Below are positions 6,667 to 6,721 of a stretch of DNA of 6,721 nt, piece by piece; position 1 is the stretch's first letter, and each line of letters opens with the position of its first letter. Location of the stretch: contig CAJPPQ010000066.1 in NCBI GenBank assembly GCA_905372605.1, positions 1-6,721 on the forward strand, in the 5' to 3' direction. The translations under genes were made by a program, and so were the position numbers. Source of the stretch: Porphyromonadaceae bacterium. Lineage in GTDB: Bacteria > Bacteroidota > Bacteroidia > Bacteroidales > Paludibacteraceae. The notes beneath the pieces were generated by a model. The model saw nothing but the letters and a program-made list of their open reading frames with translations, made no database searches and had not been told where the DNA came from.

Positions 6667-6721
6667 TCAGAACAGCAGCAGGCTTACTGCCATCACCGCC
6701 ATTCCCGCTACCATACCGTAT
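6667..6721 (-). CDS. C-terminus of a membrane protein, possibly a ZIP-family metal transporter (partial)
   Basis: The last 17 codons of a minus-strand gene appear to read YGMVAGMAVMAVSLLLF, ending in TGA at 6667-6669; the rest lies beyond the window. The segment is wholly hydrophobic with small residues, as in a final transmembrane helix that stops at the membrane face. The GM-x-VM-x-x-SL-x-L pattern resembles the last helix of ZIP-family zinc/iron permeases such as ZupT, which import divalent metals. This resemblance is from memory and covers very few residues. Base composition turns clearly GC-richer here than in the adjoining spacer, which supports coding. A second frame, ending with TAA at 6658-6660, would give a Gly-rich tail (YGSGNGGDGSKP) and is less like a known protein end. 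Confidence 0.5.
   Translation of the reverse strand, partial: YGMVAGMAVMAVSLLLF

Overview
This window is a housekeeping information-processing locus from a low-GC member of the Bacteroidota, most likely Bacteroidales. Three things point there. The proteins have typical Bacteroidales forms: an L13 starting MNTLSYKT, a 1043-residue IF-2 with a long Lys/Glu-rich N-terminal linker, and a short 416-residue NusA. Two promoters match the Bacteroidetes consensus TTTG-N19-TAnnTTTG. No clear Shine-Dalgarno sequences stand before the start codons. I cannot name a genus.

Layout from left to right. Positions 1-143 hold the last 46 codons of guaB (IMP dehydrogenase) on the + strand, followed by a strong hairpin terminator (169-203). 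Everything else reads on the minus strand, so transcription runs from right to left. At the right edge (6667-6721) is the hydrophobic C-terminus of a membrane protein, possibly a ZIP-type metal transporter. A weak terminator (6602-6629) follows it, then a promoter (6544-6574) and a leader of about 150 nt. Next come rimP (5932-6390), nusA (4614-5864) and infB (1328-4459). A second promoter (1266-1296) with its own leader of about 150 nt drives rplM (656-1111) and rpsI (261-647), which converge on guaB.

The genes work together in gene expression. RimP matures the 30S subunit. NusA controls RNA polymerase pausing, termination and antitermination. IF-2 places initiator tRNA on the 30S subunit and joins the 50S subunit. 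L13 and S9 are ribosomal proteins of the large and small subunits.

No novel defence, mobile or biosynthetic system is visible. The most interesting content is regulatory. A terminator-like hairpin with a U-run sits directly before rimP, where NusA could control its own operon by attenuation. The rplM leader carries a repeated 9-nt motif, two hairpins and a 13-codon Cys-rich upstream ORF. Gene order also differs from the arrangement I recall for Bacteroides, because rplM-rpsI follows infB and rpsB-tsf is not adjacent.
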